64,000 bases of DNA from Knoellia sp. S7-12 (GTDB lineage: Bacteria; Actinomycetota; Actinomycetes; Actinomycetales; Dermatophilaceae): positions 1,054,001 to 1,118,000 of the forward strand of contig NZ_CP155449.1 in assembly GCF_040518285.1 (NCBI RefSeq). Reading direction: 5' to 3'. The translations under genes were made by a program, and so were the position numbers. Shown piece after piece: positions 20,340 to 28,562 of the stretch. The stretch's first letter is position 1. The number at the start of each line of letters is the position of its first letter. Below the pieces are notes generated by a model. That model worked only from the letters and a program-made list of their open reading frames with translations. It had not been told where the DNA came from and searched no databases.

Positions 20340-20581
20340 CCGGTCCCCACGCCGCGCCGGGGATGGGCGCTGATCCGGGTGCGGGCCTACCTCCTCAACA
20401 GGTCCGAGCTGCACACCCGGCTGGGGCTGGCGCAGGGCGTGACATTCCTTCGGGTGCCCGGGATCGAGGCCACCGGGGATGTGGTCGCGTGCCCCAGCGG
20501 GGAGTTTGCCGCCGGGGAGCAGGTGGTGGCCATGCTGGGGGATGGGCCGCACGTTCGACGGCGGGTACGCCGAATTCACAC
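20340..20581 (+). pseudogene. Fragment of a zinc-type quinone oxidoreductase, start-less and frameshifted
   Basis: Reading from 20340 gives PTPRRGWALIRVRAYLLNRS, then ELHTRLGLAQG, PGIEATGDVV and GEFAAGEQVVAMLG. This is the N-terminal GroES-like region of the quinone oxidoreductase/MDR family. Near 20535 the reading must shift by one base to continue as GMGRTFDGGYAEFT. The true start and the whole nucleotide-binding domain are missing. The fragment runs straight into a rarD-like sequence, so a deletion has joined two genes. Confidence 0.75.
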
Positions 20582-20932
20582 TCAGCCTGGCGTTCTCGTG
20601 CGGGCTGTACGGCCTGACCAAGAAGAAGGTCGGCGCGCGCTCGAGGCGAGACGACGTTCCTCGACCACGGCACCGGCCACACCTCGCTGACGGTGCTGGC
20701 CGGGGTGGTCACCGCCGTGCCGCTGCTGCTGTTCGCCGCCGCCGCCCGACGCCTGCCGCTCGTGACGGTCGGCCTGATCCAGTTCGTCACCCTGGTGCTG
20801 CAGCTGCTTGTGGGAGTGCTCGTGCTCGGGGAGCGCGTCAGCGGGCGGCTGTGGGTCGGCTTCGGCATCGTCTGGGTTGCGCTGGTGCTGCTCAGCGTCG
20901 ACTCGCTGCGCACCGCGAACGCATCGCGTACC
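20582..20932 (+). pseudogene. Remnant of a RarD/EamA-type transporter
   Basis: The sequence begins with SLAFSCGLYGLTKKKVGA, a RarD mid-protein motif. It then loses a stretch and changes frame near 20640. It resumes as GETTFLDHGTGHTSL, VLAGVVTAVPLLLFAAAARR and LLVGVLVLGERVSGRLWVGF, the last membrane helices of RarD. The first half of the gene is absent. Intact RarD proteins are about 300 residues; roughly a third is left. The remnant converges on the multicopper oxidase gene. Confidence 0.75.
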
Positions 20933-21008
20933 GTGCGGCGTCGGGTCGCCGATGGCGCGACCGGCACGGCTTGGACCCAGACACGGGACGGGGCTGCCGA
21001 CACCGTGA

Positions 21009-23513
21009 TCAGGTCACGACGATCGGGACCTCGCGCATCTTGAGCGGCTTCTTGGTGATCCAGTGCTCCCACGTGATCGTGGCCTTGTAGGTGCCCTTGG
21101 TCTTCGGCCGCAGCAGCATGTCGTAGCGCTCGGCTCCCCCGAACGCGAGTACCGACGTCGTCAGCTGCGAGTCGGTGTCGGTGGCCGCGGGGCTGTAGCC
21201 GTCCGGGAGCGAGGTGTCACGGAACGGGCGTCCGTCGTGGGTCACCAGCTCGCCGATCGCCGCAGGCTTGCCCTGAGGGTCGGTGAAGCGCAAGGTCATC
21301 GGGTTGTAGTTGGCGTTCAGCACGCGCAGCAGGGTGGGCGCCTTCGCGCTGCCGACGACGTTGGCCCGGATCCGCGCCAGGCTCCAGACCCCGTCACCCC
21401 GCGGACGTCGCGCGAGCTCCCCGCCCAGCAGGTAGAAGTGCTTGGGGTCGAAGCGGTTCAGGCCGGCGTCCTCGCCCGACAGGCCCGCGGCGTGGTCCAG
21501 GGTGTGCCAGCGCGGGTCCACCGAGTAGGGGATGAGGATCGTCTCGGTGTCGATGTCGTACTCGGGGCCGTCGCTGAACACGCGGCGGCGCCCGACGGGG
21601 ATCTGCGGGCGGGGCTCCGGGTCGATGATCAGCGCCCCGAACATGCCCATCTGCGCGTGCAGGACGGTGTTGACGTGGCAGTGGTAGAAGTACGTGCCGC
21701 TGGCGCCCTTGTTCGGGTTGCCCGCCTCACCGCGCTCCGGGCGCCACTGGTAGGTGTACTCGCCGTCGACCTCGAACGAGGAGTGCCCCACGCCGTCGTT
21801 GCGCGGGTCGGGCTCCATACCGTGCCAGTGGATGGTGTGCGGTCCCTTCGACGGACGTAGCCGCGCGTGGAAGACCTGCCCCTCGCGCACACGGATCAGG
21901 GGGCCCGGCAGGGCGCGGCCCGAGGTCGAGGTCTCGAAGCCCCAGATGTCGTGCTGGGCACCATCGTCGAACCTGAGGAGCCGGTTGAAGAACCCGAGCG
22001 AGATGGAGGCGTCAGGAGTCTGCTTGAACTCGGTGATCGGCTCGTCCTCCTGGATCTGGTCGGAGGAGAAGTCGACCTGGCTGCGGTAGAGGTGGTGCGT
22101 CTGCTCCGTCGCGGTGCCTGACTGGGTGGGCGCTGCCAGCACCCAGTCGGCCACGAGCCCGCCGGGGTACAGGCCGCCCGCGGCGGTCTGGGAGGGCTCG
22201 GCGTGGCAGTGCATGGGGTAGACCCAGTCGGTCTTCCGCGCGTGCCACACCGGGTCGATGACCTCGGGGGGCCGCCGGAGCGGCAGGACGCTGTCCTTGC
22301 GCTCCAGTGCCTCGAGCTCGACGACGTCCTCCCACTGCTGGAGCACGACGTGCCCGGCGGTGTCGACGTAGCCGCGGTCCCTCGGGAAGTCCAGCGAACC
22401 CCGCCGGACGGTCCACACGTGGTTGCCGTGGAAGTGCATCTGCTGCCGGACGATGCCGGTGTTGACCAGCCGGATGAGCTGCCCGGCGCCCACGGTGCCG
22501 GGCGAGTAGGACCGGCTGAAGTTGCGCACATCGATCTCGCGCGCCGAGCCGGACATCAGCGTCTCCTCCTTGCGCCGGTCGTTGGCGGCGAGGTCCCGGG
22601 AGATGCCGAGGGACTGGAAGCCGCTGCGCCCGTTGAGCAAGAAGTAGCGCGGCACCGCCGGGGTGGCGTAAGGGTCCACCGTCCCGCCCGCGGAGGCGAT
22701 CTTCGCCCAGACCGGCTCGACGACGTGCGTCATCCACAGCCACTGTCGCTCGAACTCGGTCCCACCGGGCTTCAGCCGCCACCGCGCGTCGGGAGACATC
22801 ACGAGCAGCACCCCGAAGAGACCGAGAACCCGCTCGACGTCGCCGTTCGTGGGGTCGCTGTAGACGTAGGTGCCTGGCGCCGGCGCCGTGAGCTCGAGCT
22901 CAGCGGTCTGGCCCGCAGGGATCGGCCCGGTCGACAGGTCCTCCGGCTTGGTCGGGTGCGGCACGCCGTGCAGCCGCAGCGCGTGCGGCTGGGTGAGACG
23001 GTTGTGCACCCTCAGGCGGATGGTGCTGCCTGACTCGGCGATGATCGTGCGGGCCGGGAAGTAGCTGGCCCAGCGCTCGCGGTGGACCAGGTACTCCCCC
23101 GGCTGGCGCGGGTCCGGTGCCATCGGCGCCGGTCGGCCCTTGGGCGGCAGAGCTGCACCGAGGGGGTACGTGCGGCTGACCACGAGCTGCCCGGTAGCGG
23201 TGAACACCCGCGGGGTGACGGCCAGGCTCGGCTGCGGGTCGCCGATCGCGGTGGGCCTGTCACCGAAGCCGCGGTGGTAGACCAGCGTGCCGTCGACCAT
23301 CGGCAGGTAGCCCTCGTTGACGTAGAGGTCGAGCACACCGGGGACGGCAGCGACAGCGGCCGCGGCCGCCGGCCGGGGCAGCGCCGCGGGCACGGACGCG
23401 GCCCGCGAGGGGCCCGCGGCGGCCACGGCGACCGCCCCTGAACCCGCACCTGCGACCGCACCGAGGCGCAGGGCGTCCCGCCGGCTGACCTGGCCACGCG
23501 ACGGCGCGCTCAT
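21009..23513 (-). CDS. Large TAT-exported multicopper oxidase
   Basis: An 834-residue secreted enzyme. It has a twin-arginine signal (SRRDALRLG near residues 10-18, then an Ala/Gly-rich core). There are several cupredoxin domains with copper motifs: HFHGNH near 358, PMHCHAEPSQ near 431-440, IHWHGMEPD near 559, and YHCHVNTVLH near 610. It oxidises a substrate while reducing oxygen; the large size recalls manganese- or metal-oxidising members, but the substrate cannot be assigned. The ATG at 23513 overlaps the upstream membrane-protein stop (ATGA), so the two proteins probably work together. No GTATGCCG word occurs in it, unlike most genes here. Confidence 0.87.
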   Translation of the reverse strand: MSAPSRGQVSRRDALRLGAVAGAGSGAVAVAAAGPSRAASVPAALPRPAAAAAVAAVPGVLDLYVNEGYLPMVDGTLVYHRGFGDRPTAIGDPQPSLAVTPRVFTATGQLVVSRTYPLGAALPPKGRPAPMAPDPRQPGEYLVHRERWASYFPARTIIAESGSTIRLRVHNRLTQPHALRLHGVPHPTKPEDLSTGPIPAGQTAELELTAPAPGTYVYSDPTNGDVERVLGLFGVLLVMSPDARWRLKPGGTEFERQWLWMTHVVEPVWAKIASAGGTVDPYATPAVPRYFLLNGRSGFQSLGISRDLAANDRRKEETLMSGSAREIDVRNFSRSYSPGTVGAGQLIRLVNTGIVRQQMHFHGNHVWTVRRGSLDFPRDRGYVDTAGHVVLQQWEDVVELEALERKDSVLPLRRPPEVIDPVWHARKTDWVYPMHCHAEPSQTAAGGLYPGGLVADWVLAAPTQSGTATEQTHHLYRSQVDFSSDQIQEDEPITEFKQTPDASISLGFFNRLLRFDDGAQHDIWGFETSTSGRALPGPLIRVREGQVFHARLRPSKGPHTIHWHGMEPDPRNDGVGHSSFEVDGEYTYQWRPERGEAGNPNKGASGTYFYHCHVNTVLHAQMGMFGALIIDPEPRPQIPVGRRRVFSDGPEYDIDTETILIPYSVDPRWHTLDHAAGLSGEDAGLNRFDPKHFYLLGGELARRPRGDGVWSLARIRANVVGSAKAPTLLRVLNANYNPMTLRFTDPQGKPAAIGELVTHDGRPFRDTSLPDGYSPAATDTDSQLTTSVLAFGGAERYDMLLRPKTKGTYKATITWEHWITKKPLKMREVPIVVT

Positions 23514-24124
23514 GGCCTGGCCGCCAGTCCGTGCCAGACCGGCGGCAGGTCGATGACCACGGGAGCGGCGCCCGGCTCCGAGAGCTCGGCGGCCAGCTCG
23601 CTCACGCCCGAGGGCGCGAGATAGCTGATGCGCACCCGCTCGGTCGTCCCTGGCTCCAGACCACCCGGCGCGAGGTCGGCGTCCTCGGGGGTCACGGTCG
23701 TCCCGTCCGGACCGACCCGCAGCCTGAGCTGACCCGGGGAGAAGAGCACGGGGTCGGCCGTGCCGTTGCGCACCTCGACCTCCAGGACGACGCGGTCCGC
23801 CCACGTGTGGTTGCCGGGAGCCGGCGAGGAGGACGCCGCCGACACGTGGCCGTGGGCGGCACCTCCGGCGAGCCGTGGCCCGCGGTCGGCCCGGAGGATC
23901 TGCACGCTGCCGAAGCTGGTGCCGGTCGCGTCACCGGGTCCGGCACCGCGGATGACCTGCCGGGCCAGGGGCACGACCGCCACGGCGCCGACCACCACCA
24001 GGGCGACCTGGCGTCGGGTCCACCCGGGTGGCCCGAGGTCCTCGGGAGGGCTCGCGCCCTCGGACGGAGCAGACCTGCTCGGCGTGCTCGGACTTATCAG
24101 CATGTCCTTGCGTCCTAGTTCCAT
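23510..24124 (-). CDS. Membrane-anchored partner of the multicopper oxidase
   Basis: A 204-residue protein with an N-terminal Pro/Ser-rich cytoplasmic part, one membrane segment (about 37-53, VALVVVGAVAVVPLA) and an outside beta-sandwich-like domain (VLEVEVRNGTADPVLFSPGQLRLRVGPDG). That domain resembles DUF4352-type extracellular domains. It is coupled to the oxidase by ATGA, so it may tether or supply the oxidase. The start was set at the ATG at 24124, which has a GAGAGGG upstream; an internal ATG at 24103 is possible. Confidence 0.7.
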   Translation of the reverse strand: MELGRKDMLISPSTPSRSAPSEGASPPEDLGPPGWTRRQVALVVVGAVAVVPLARQVIRGAGPGDATGTSFGSVQILRADRGPRLAGGAAHGHVSAASSSPAPGNHTWADRVVLEVEVRNGTADPVLFSPGQLRLRVGPDGTTVTPEDADLAPGGLEPGTTERVRISYLAPSGVSELAAELSEPGAAPVVIDLPPVWHGLAARP

Positions 24125-24667
24125 GGCTGTGCCCTCTCGACAGCACAAGCATCGACTCGCCACCTTTTAACCGGCTTTTGGCTCTGCGGCACCTCCGACA
24201 ACGTCATCGACGACCTGCTCGAGGAGGTCACGATCTCGCTCCGAGGTCACCAAGGGAGCATGCCGCCCCGGGAGCGTGCGGTCTGCTCATCGGCATGACG
24301 GAGTTCCCGCACGGCTTCGCAACACCGTGGCGCCTGCAACGCAGCTCCCCGACGGCGTGTCCCCACAAGAACGGCGTCAGGGCGAACGTCTGGTTCTCGG
24401 CTGACCTCGCCGCGCGACGTGGTATCGCGCCCATGGGCAGCGTCGTGTTCGGCATCATGCCCACGCTGGGCGCCATCTGGGCGCTGAAGACCGCTCGAAC
24501 AGCGGCTATGGCGGACCTGCCTCACAGCCGTTACCGGTGTTGCCAGACCTTCCGCGCCGAGAGCAGCAGGAGCAACGCCAGGAGTGGGACGAGGGGTGCG
24601 TCTCAGCGCCGCCTATGACGCGGGGGCCGACCGGTCCTGACTCTCCGACTGGCTAGGGGCGGCGGGG
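24125..24667 (+). other. Spacer with unrecognisable open frames
   Basis: About 540 nt between the divergent membrane-protein start and the end of the agmatinase-like gene. A 196-codon plus-strand frame crosses it, but its translation is low in complexity and broken in character. Only short pieces look protein-like (SDNVIDDLLEEVTISLRG; PMGSVVFGIMPTLGAIWAL), in different frames. This suggests remnants of lost genes. I recognise none of them. Confidence 0.45.
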
Positions 24668-25702
24668 TCAACCCCCGTCAGGACGGCCGTCGAGCAGTGG
24701 CAGGGCCGGATCCCACGACGTACCGTCTCGTTCGTTGCGACGCTTGCGCGCGATCGCCGACAGCGCCTCGAGCACGACCCTGTTGGCCAGGGCAGCCGTG
24801 ATGTCGGAGTGGTCGTAGGGCGGGCTGACCTCCACCACGTCGATCCCGACGACGGGGAGCTCGAGGCAGATGCGACGCACCGAGTCGAGCAGTTCTCGCG
24901 CGGTGAGACCACCGGGCTCCGGCGTGCCGGTACCCGGTGCGTGGCCCGGGTCGCAGACGTCGATGTCGACCGACAGGAAGACACCGTCACACTCGTCAAC
25001 GGCGATCGAGGACGCCTCTGTGATCACGTCGGTCAGTCCGCGGTGGACGATCTCGGTCATCTCAAAGGACCGCATCCCTCGCTCCGCCATCCAGTCGAGC
25101 GTCTCTGGACCGGGCCAGTAGCCGCGCAGGCCCACCTGCAGGAACCTGTCACCTCGCAGTGCGCCCGACTCGATCAGGCGACGCATCGGTTGACCGTGTC
25201 CCCACAGGGAGCCGAACTCGATGTCACCGGTGTCCGCGTGGGCGTCGAAGTGAATCATCGAGACCCGCCCGTGCCCCAGCACGTTGGCGACCCCCTTGGC
25301 GTCAGGGAACGCGATCGAGTGGTCACCACCCAGGACGACGGGGATCGCGCCGGAGCGGGTCACCTTCTCGACAGCCGCCTCCAGCACCCCCAGTGCCTTC
25401 TCTATGTCCCCCGGTGGCATCTCGACGTCGCCAGCGTCAACGACCCTCAGGTCCTTGAGCCCGTCGGTCCGCAACGCCAGCGACGGTCGAGACCCGTCAT
25501 GAGGGAGATAGTCGGTCATCCTGATCGCCTGAGGGCCAAAGCGCGTGCCGGGCCTGTGCGAGGTGCCGCCATCGAACGGCGCGCCCACGATCACCACGTC
25601 CGCATCGGAGTACGTCGACTCATCGTCCAGGTCACACGGAGGGACGCCGAGGAAGGTGATGTCGGGGCCGAACTGCGCGCCGTAACGGGTCATGGCGATC
25701 AT
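24668..25702 (-). CDS. Agmatinase/ureohydrolase family enzyme
   Basis: A 344-residue enzyme with all metal ligands of the arginase/agmatinase fold: H128 in GGDHS, H151/D153/H155/D157 in HFDAHAD, and D246/D248 in SVDIDVCDPGHAPGTGTPEPGG. It hydrolyses a guanidino compound to urea plus an amine using two Mn ions. Agmatinase is the most likely activity; guanidinobutyrase or a guanidinium-related hydrolase is possible. No polyamine genes lie next to it. Two start codons (25702 and 25693) are near each other; the first has a better-placed purine stretch. A longer upstream frame lacks family similarity. Confidence 0.88.
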   Translation of the reverse strand: MIAMTRYGAQFGPDITFLGVPPCDLDDESTYSDADVVIVGAPFDGGTSHRPGTRFGPQAIRMTDYLPHDGSRPSLALRTDGLKDLRVVDAGDVEMPPGDIEKALGVLEAAVEKVTRSGAIPVVLGGDHSIAFPDAKGVANVLGHGRVSMIHFDAHADTGDIEFGSLWGHGQPMRRLIESGALRGDRFLQVGLRGYWPGPETLDWMAERGMRSFEMTEIVHRGLTDVITEASSIAVDECDGVFLSVDIDVCDPGHAPGTGTPEPGGLTARELLDSVRRICLELPVVGIDVVEVSPPYDHSDITAALANRVVLEALSAIARKRRNERDGTSWDPALPLLDGRPDGG

Positions 25703-25858
25703 GATGCTCGCCCGATCATGCACTTGACCAGCAACACACCTCAGGGCCGCGGCGTCAGGACCACCGCGCCAGGGCCACAGCGCCGGGGCCACAGCGCCGC
25801 AGCTGGTCGGCCGCCTCATGCGCGCACTTGTCCGCGGGTCCTACGAGAGCATGATCTC

Positions 25859-26566
25859 GTGGACGAATCACCAACCTCCGACCCGCGTCTGGGCGTCGCG
25901 GTGCGGGCGAGCCACGCCTGGTACGAGGACGTCTTTGCCGCCCACAGCATCCAGACCCGGACCGAGGACGGCCTCTGGAGGGCAATGAGCGACCCGCCGC
26001 GGTGGCACTCCGCAGCCAAGACGCTGCGGCCGGACGTCCCCGAGGAGCGGGTCGTCGCGGCAGTCGATCGGTTCGACAGCTGCTCAGTTGCCGACTCGTT
26101 CGGCTCGCTCGACCTGACCGCGCACGGGTTTGTGAGGCTGTTCACCGCAACGTGGGTGTCACGGCTGGCACGGACCGAGGATCCGGCGCCGTGGCCCGAG
26201 GACTGGGCGATCGTGATCGGCGAGGGCGAGCTGGCGCAGTGGAACGTCCTGCAGGACACCACCGGCGTGCTGCTGCCCTCAATGCTGGAGCACCCAAGGT
26301 TCACGTTCCTCGTGCGACGGTCGTCCGGGCGGATGGTCGCGGGCGGCGTGCTCCACCGGGTCGACGACGCCGTCGAACTGTCCAACACCTGGGCGACCGG
26401 TGACGAGGCGGACGAACTCAGAGGTGTGCTCGCCTGCGCCGAGAACCTCCATCCGCCGCTGCCGGTGGTGGGGTACTTCGGGGACGACGTGCTCGGCGCC
26501 TACACGGACGCCGGCTTCGCACAGGTCGGGCCACAGATCGTGTGGCTCCGGGAGAGCCGACCGTGA
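25859..26566 (+). CDS. Hypothetical protein, possibly GNAT-related
   Basis: A 235-residue soluble protein starting at GTG. The C-terminus (PLPVVGYFGDDVLGAYTDAGFAQVGPQIVWLRE) resembles the end of GNAT acetyltransferases, where a late beta strand follows an AGF motif. RRSSGRMVAGGVLHRVDDAVELSNTWAT would correspond to the central strands. The acetyl-CoA loop is not clear, so the assignment is tentative. It is divergent from the agmatinase-like gene; the open frame upstream of 25859 is antisense to that gene and was excluded. Confidence 0.65.
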   Translation: MDESPTSDPRLGVAVRASHAWYEDVFAAHSIQTRTEDGLWRAMSDPPRWHSAAKTLRPDVPEERVVAAVDRFDSCSVADSFGSLDLTAHGFVRLFTATWVSRLARTEDPAPWPEDWAIVIGEGELAQWNVLQDTTGVLLPSMLEHPRFTFLVRRSSGRMVAGGVLHRVDDAVELSNTWATGDEADELRGVLACAENLHPPLPVVGYFGDDVLGAYTDAGFAQVGPQIVWLRESRP

Positions 26567-26625
26567 CGTGTTCGCTGCGGTCGGTCACCAAGCGTCCAGC
26601 GAGCAGGCGCAGCCCTGGTTCGAGG

Positions 26626-26847
26626 CTAGAGCTTGGTCATCTTGCGGAACGGCGTCTCGATCCGCAGGGTGCTGCCACCGAAGTCGACGGTTGCCCCGCC
26701 TGCATCGATGCTGACGACACGACCCAGGCCGTGCGAGTCGTGACAGACACGGTCACCCGCCGCGAACTCTTCGATCGCCACCTCGGCCTGAGGCCGGAAC
26801 GGGCTGTTGGCGTGTCGAGGGCGGCTGTGCGCAGATGCATTGCTCAT
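26626..26847 (-). CDS. Small Tudor-like protein resembling the UvrD/PcrA C-terminal domain
   Basis: A 73-residue protein. Residues about 29-73 (AGDRVCHDSHGLGRVVSID, then TVDFGGSTLRIETPF) match the beta-barrel module found at the end of UvrD/PcrA helicases and as stand-alone proteins in actinobacteria. In the helicases this module contacts RNA polymerase; a similar role here is inference only. It converges on the upstream GNAT-like gene. Confidence 0.7.
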   Translation of the reverse strand: MSNASAHSRPRHANSPFRPQAEVAIEEFAAGDRVCHDSHGLGRVVSIDAGGATVDFGGSTLRIETPFRKMTKL

Positions 26848-26963
26848 TCCTCCCAGTGTGCCCCTTGTCGGCCTGCATAGCGAACTTTTGCCCCCACTAG
26901 GACGTTTGGCGAGCGACGTGAGTGGGTAAGGGGCGGGCCGTTTGCAGTGACAGGATGACGGCC

Positions 26964-27725
26964 ATGCAGATTCAGCACACTTCCGCCATCGTCACCGGAG
27001 GCGCCTCAGGCCTCGGTGGCGCCACCGCAGCAGCCCTTGCCGCGCAGGGCGTCCACGTCTACGCCATCGACCTCCCCGCGGGCATCGAGCAGGCCCCCGA
27101 GGTCGACGGCATCACCTACGTCGCGACCGACGTCACCAACGAAGAGCAGGTCCGCGCGGCCGTCACCCAAGCCAGTGCCGACGCCGCCGCGCCGCTGAGG
27201 ATCGTCGTCAACTGTGCCGGCATCGGCCCGAGCGCCCGCATCCTCGGCAAGAAGGGCGTCCACGACCTCTCGCTCTATCGCAAGGTCGTCGAGATCAACC
27301 TCATCGGCTCGTTCACCGTCCTCGCGATCGCGTCCGAGGCCATCGCCCAGACCGAGGCCGACGAGCACGGCCAGCGAGGCGTCATCATCAACACGGCCAG
27401 CATTGCGGCCTACGACGGCCAGGTCGGCCAGGCGGCATACGCGTCGTCCAAGGGCGGCATCGTCGGCCTCACCCTTCCGGCCGCGCGCGACCTCGCGCAG
27501 TACGGCATCCGCGTCTGCACGATCGCCCCCGGCATCGTCGAGACGCCCATGCTCGCCACGGTCTCCGAGGAGTTCCGCGCGGGCCTCGCCGCGGGCGTGC
27601 CGTTCCCGCAGCGCCTCGCTGCCCCGACCGAGTACGCCAAGCTCGCCCTGGCGATCATCGACAACGACTACCTCAACGGCGAGACGATCCGGCTTGACGG
27701 CGCGCTGCGGATGGCGCCGCGCTGA
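26964..27725 (+). CDS. Short-chain dehydrogenase, 3-hydroxyacyl-CoA dehydrogenase type II-like
   Basis: A 253-residue NAD(P)-dependent SDR. The cofactor loop is TGGASGLG at residues 11-18, with NCAG near 89 and catalytic S146, Y159 and K163. The sequence pattern (INLIGSFTVLAIASEAIAQ, GVIINTASIAAYDGQVGQA) is that of the HSD17B10/3-hydroxy-2-methylbutyryl-CoA dehydrogenase group, which acts in branched acyl-CoA and fatty-acid oxidation. The ATG at 26964 has AGGA 8 nt before it. A partial copy of the mutase operator lies upstream. The next gene follows after 1 nt. Confidence 0.88.
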   Translation: MQIQHTSAIVTGGASGLGGATAAALAAQGVHVYAIDLPAGIEQAPEVDGITYVATDVTNEEQVRAAVTQASADAAAPLRIVVNCAGIGPSARILGKKGVHDLSLYRKVVEINLIGSFTVLAIASEAIAQTEADEHGQRGVIINTASIAAYDGQVGQAAYASSKGGIVGLTLPAARDLAQYGIRVCTIAPGIVETPMLATVSEEFRAGLAAGVPFPQRLAAPTEYAKLALAIIDNDYLNGETIRLDGALRMAPR

Positions 27726-27726
27726 G

Positions 27727-28533
27727 GTGCGCCTGAATCTCGAGCTGCTGCCCGGGGTCGACTGGTCCATCGCGATCGTCGACCTCGGCAGCGGCGAGGT
27801 GCTCGCGTCGCACGAGCCCGATCGCCTCCTCTCAACCGCGAGCGTCGGCAAGGTCTTTGCCCTCATTGAGCTGGCCGAGCGCCTGCGTGACGGCAGCCTC
27901 ATCGCAGACCAGCCCCTCGACCGCCGCACCGTCAGCCCAGTCGCGGACTCTGGCCTGTGGCAGCACCTCGCGACCGACGTCCTCCCGCTCGGCGATGTGG
28001 CCACCCTCGTCGGTGCGGTGAGTGACAACCTCGCGACCAACGTCCTCATCGACCTGCTCGGGCAGGACTCCATCCGCGCGCGAGCCGCGCAGTGGGCGCC
28101 TCGCGGCTCCGACCTCGTTGACATCGTTCGTGGCCTGCGCGGCCCCGATGACCCGCCGCACCTCAGCCTCGGCTGCGCCGCCGACCATGTCGAGATCTTT
28201 GGCCGCCTCTGGCGTGAGCGCACTGTCGCGGGCTCAACCGGCGAGCGCGTCCTCGGGTGGCTCGCCCCCGGCATGGACCTCTCCATGGTCGCCTCTGCCT
28301 GGCACCAGGACCCGCTGTCCCACGCCGAGGAGTACGCCGGCCCGATCATCACCCACAAGACCGGCACCAACCTCGGTGTGCGGGCCGACGTCGGTGTCGT
28401 GGACAGCGGCGGCCGCGCCACGGCATACGCCGTCCTCGCCAACTGGTCAGAAGAGCCGATGGGTCATCGTCGTGACGACGTCATGGGCGCACTGCGCCGC
28501 ATAGGCGACGCGCTGCGAACCTCCCTGGGCTGA
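27727..28533 (+). CDS. Class A beta-lactamase-like serine hydrolase
   Basis: A 268-residue protein with the serine-acylase triad of motifs: S39-x-x-K42 (SVGK), S99-D100-N101 and K211-T212-G213. The ExxLN omega-loop of true class A beta-lactamases was not found in the expected region, and there is no signal peptide. It is therefore probably a cytoplasmic serine hydrolase or peptidase-like member rather than a resistance enzyme. The GTG start lies 1 nt after the SDR stop, so the two share an operon. Confidence 0.8.
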   Translation: MRLNLELLPGVDWSIAIVDLGSGEVLASHEPDRLLSTASVGKVFALIELAERLRDGSLIADQPLDRRTVSPVADSGLWQHLATDVLPLGDVATLVGAVSDNLATNVLIDLLGQDSIRARAAQWAPRGSDLVDIVRGLRGPDDPPHLSLGCAADHVEIFGRLWRERTVAGSTGERVLGWLAPGMDLSMVASAWHQDPLSHAEEYAGPIITHKTGTNLGVRADVGVVDSGGRATAYAVLANWSEEPMGHRRDDVMGALRRIGDALRTSLG

Positions 28534-28562
28534 CTGCCGGTCGACGTGGCAGGGTGACAGAC

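Noticed and set aside
24809..25858. Long N-terminal extension of the GNAT-like gene
   Set aside because: It runs antisense through the agmatinase-like gene, whose metal motifs are complete, so the start was moved to 25859.
27727..28533. A beta-lactam resistance gene
   Set aside because: No export signal and no ExxLN motif, so resistance is not supported.
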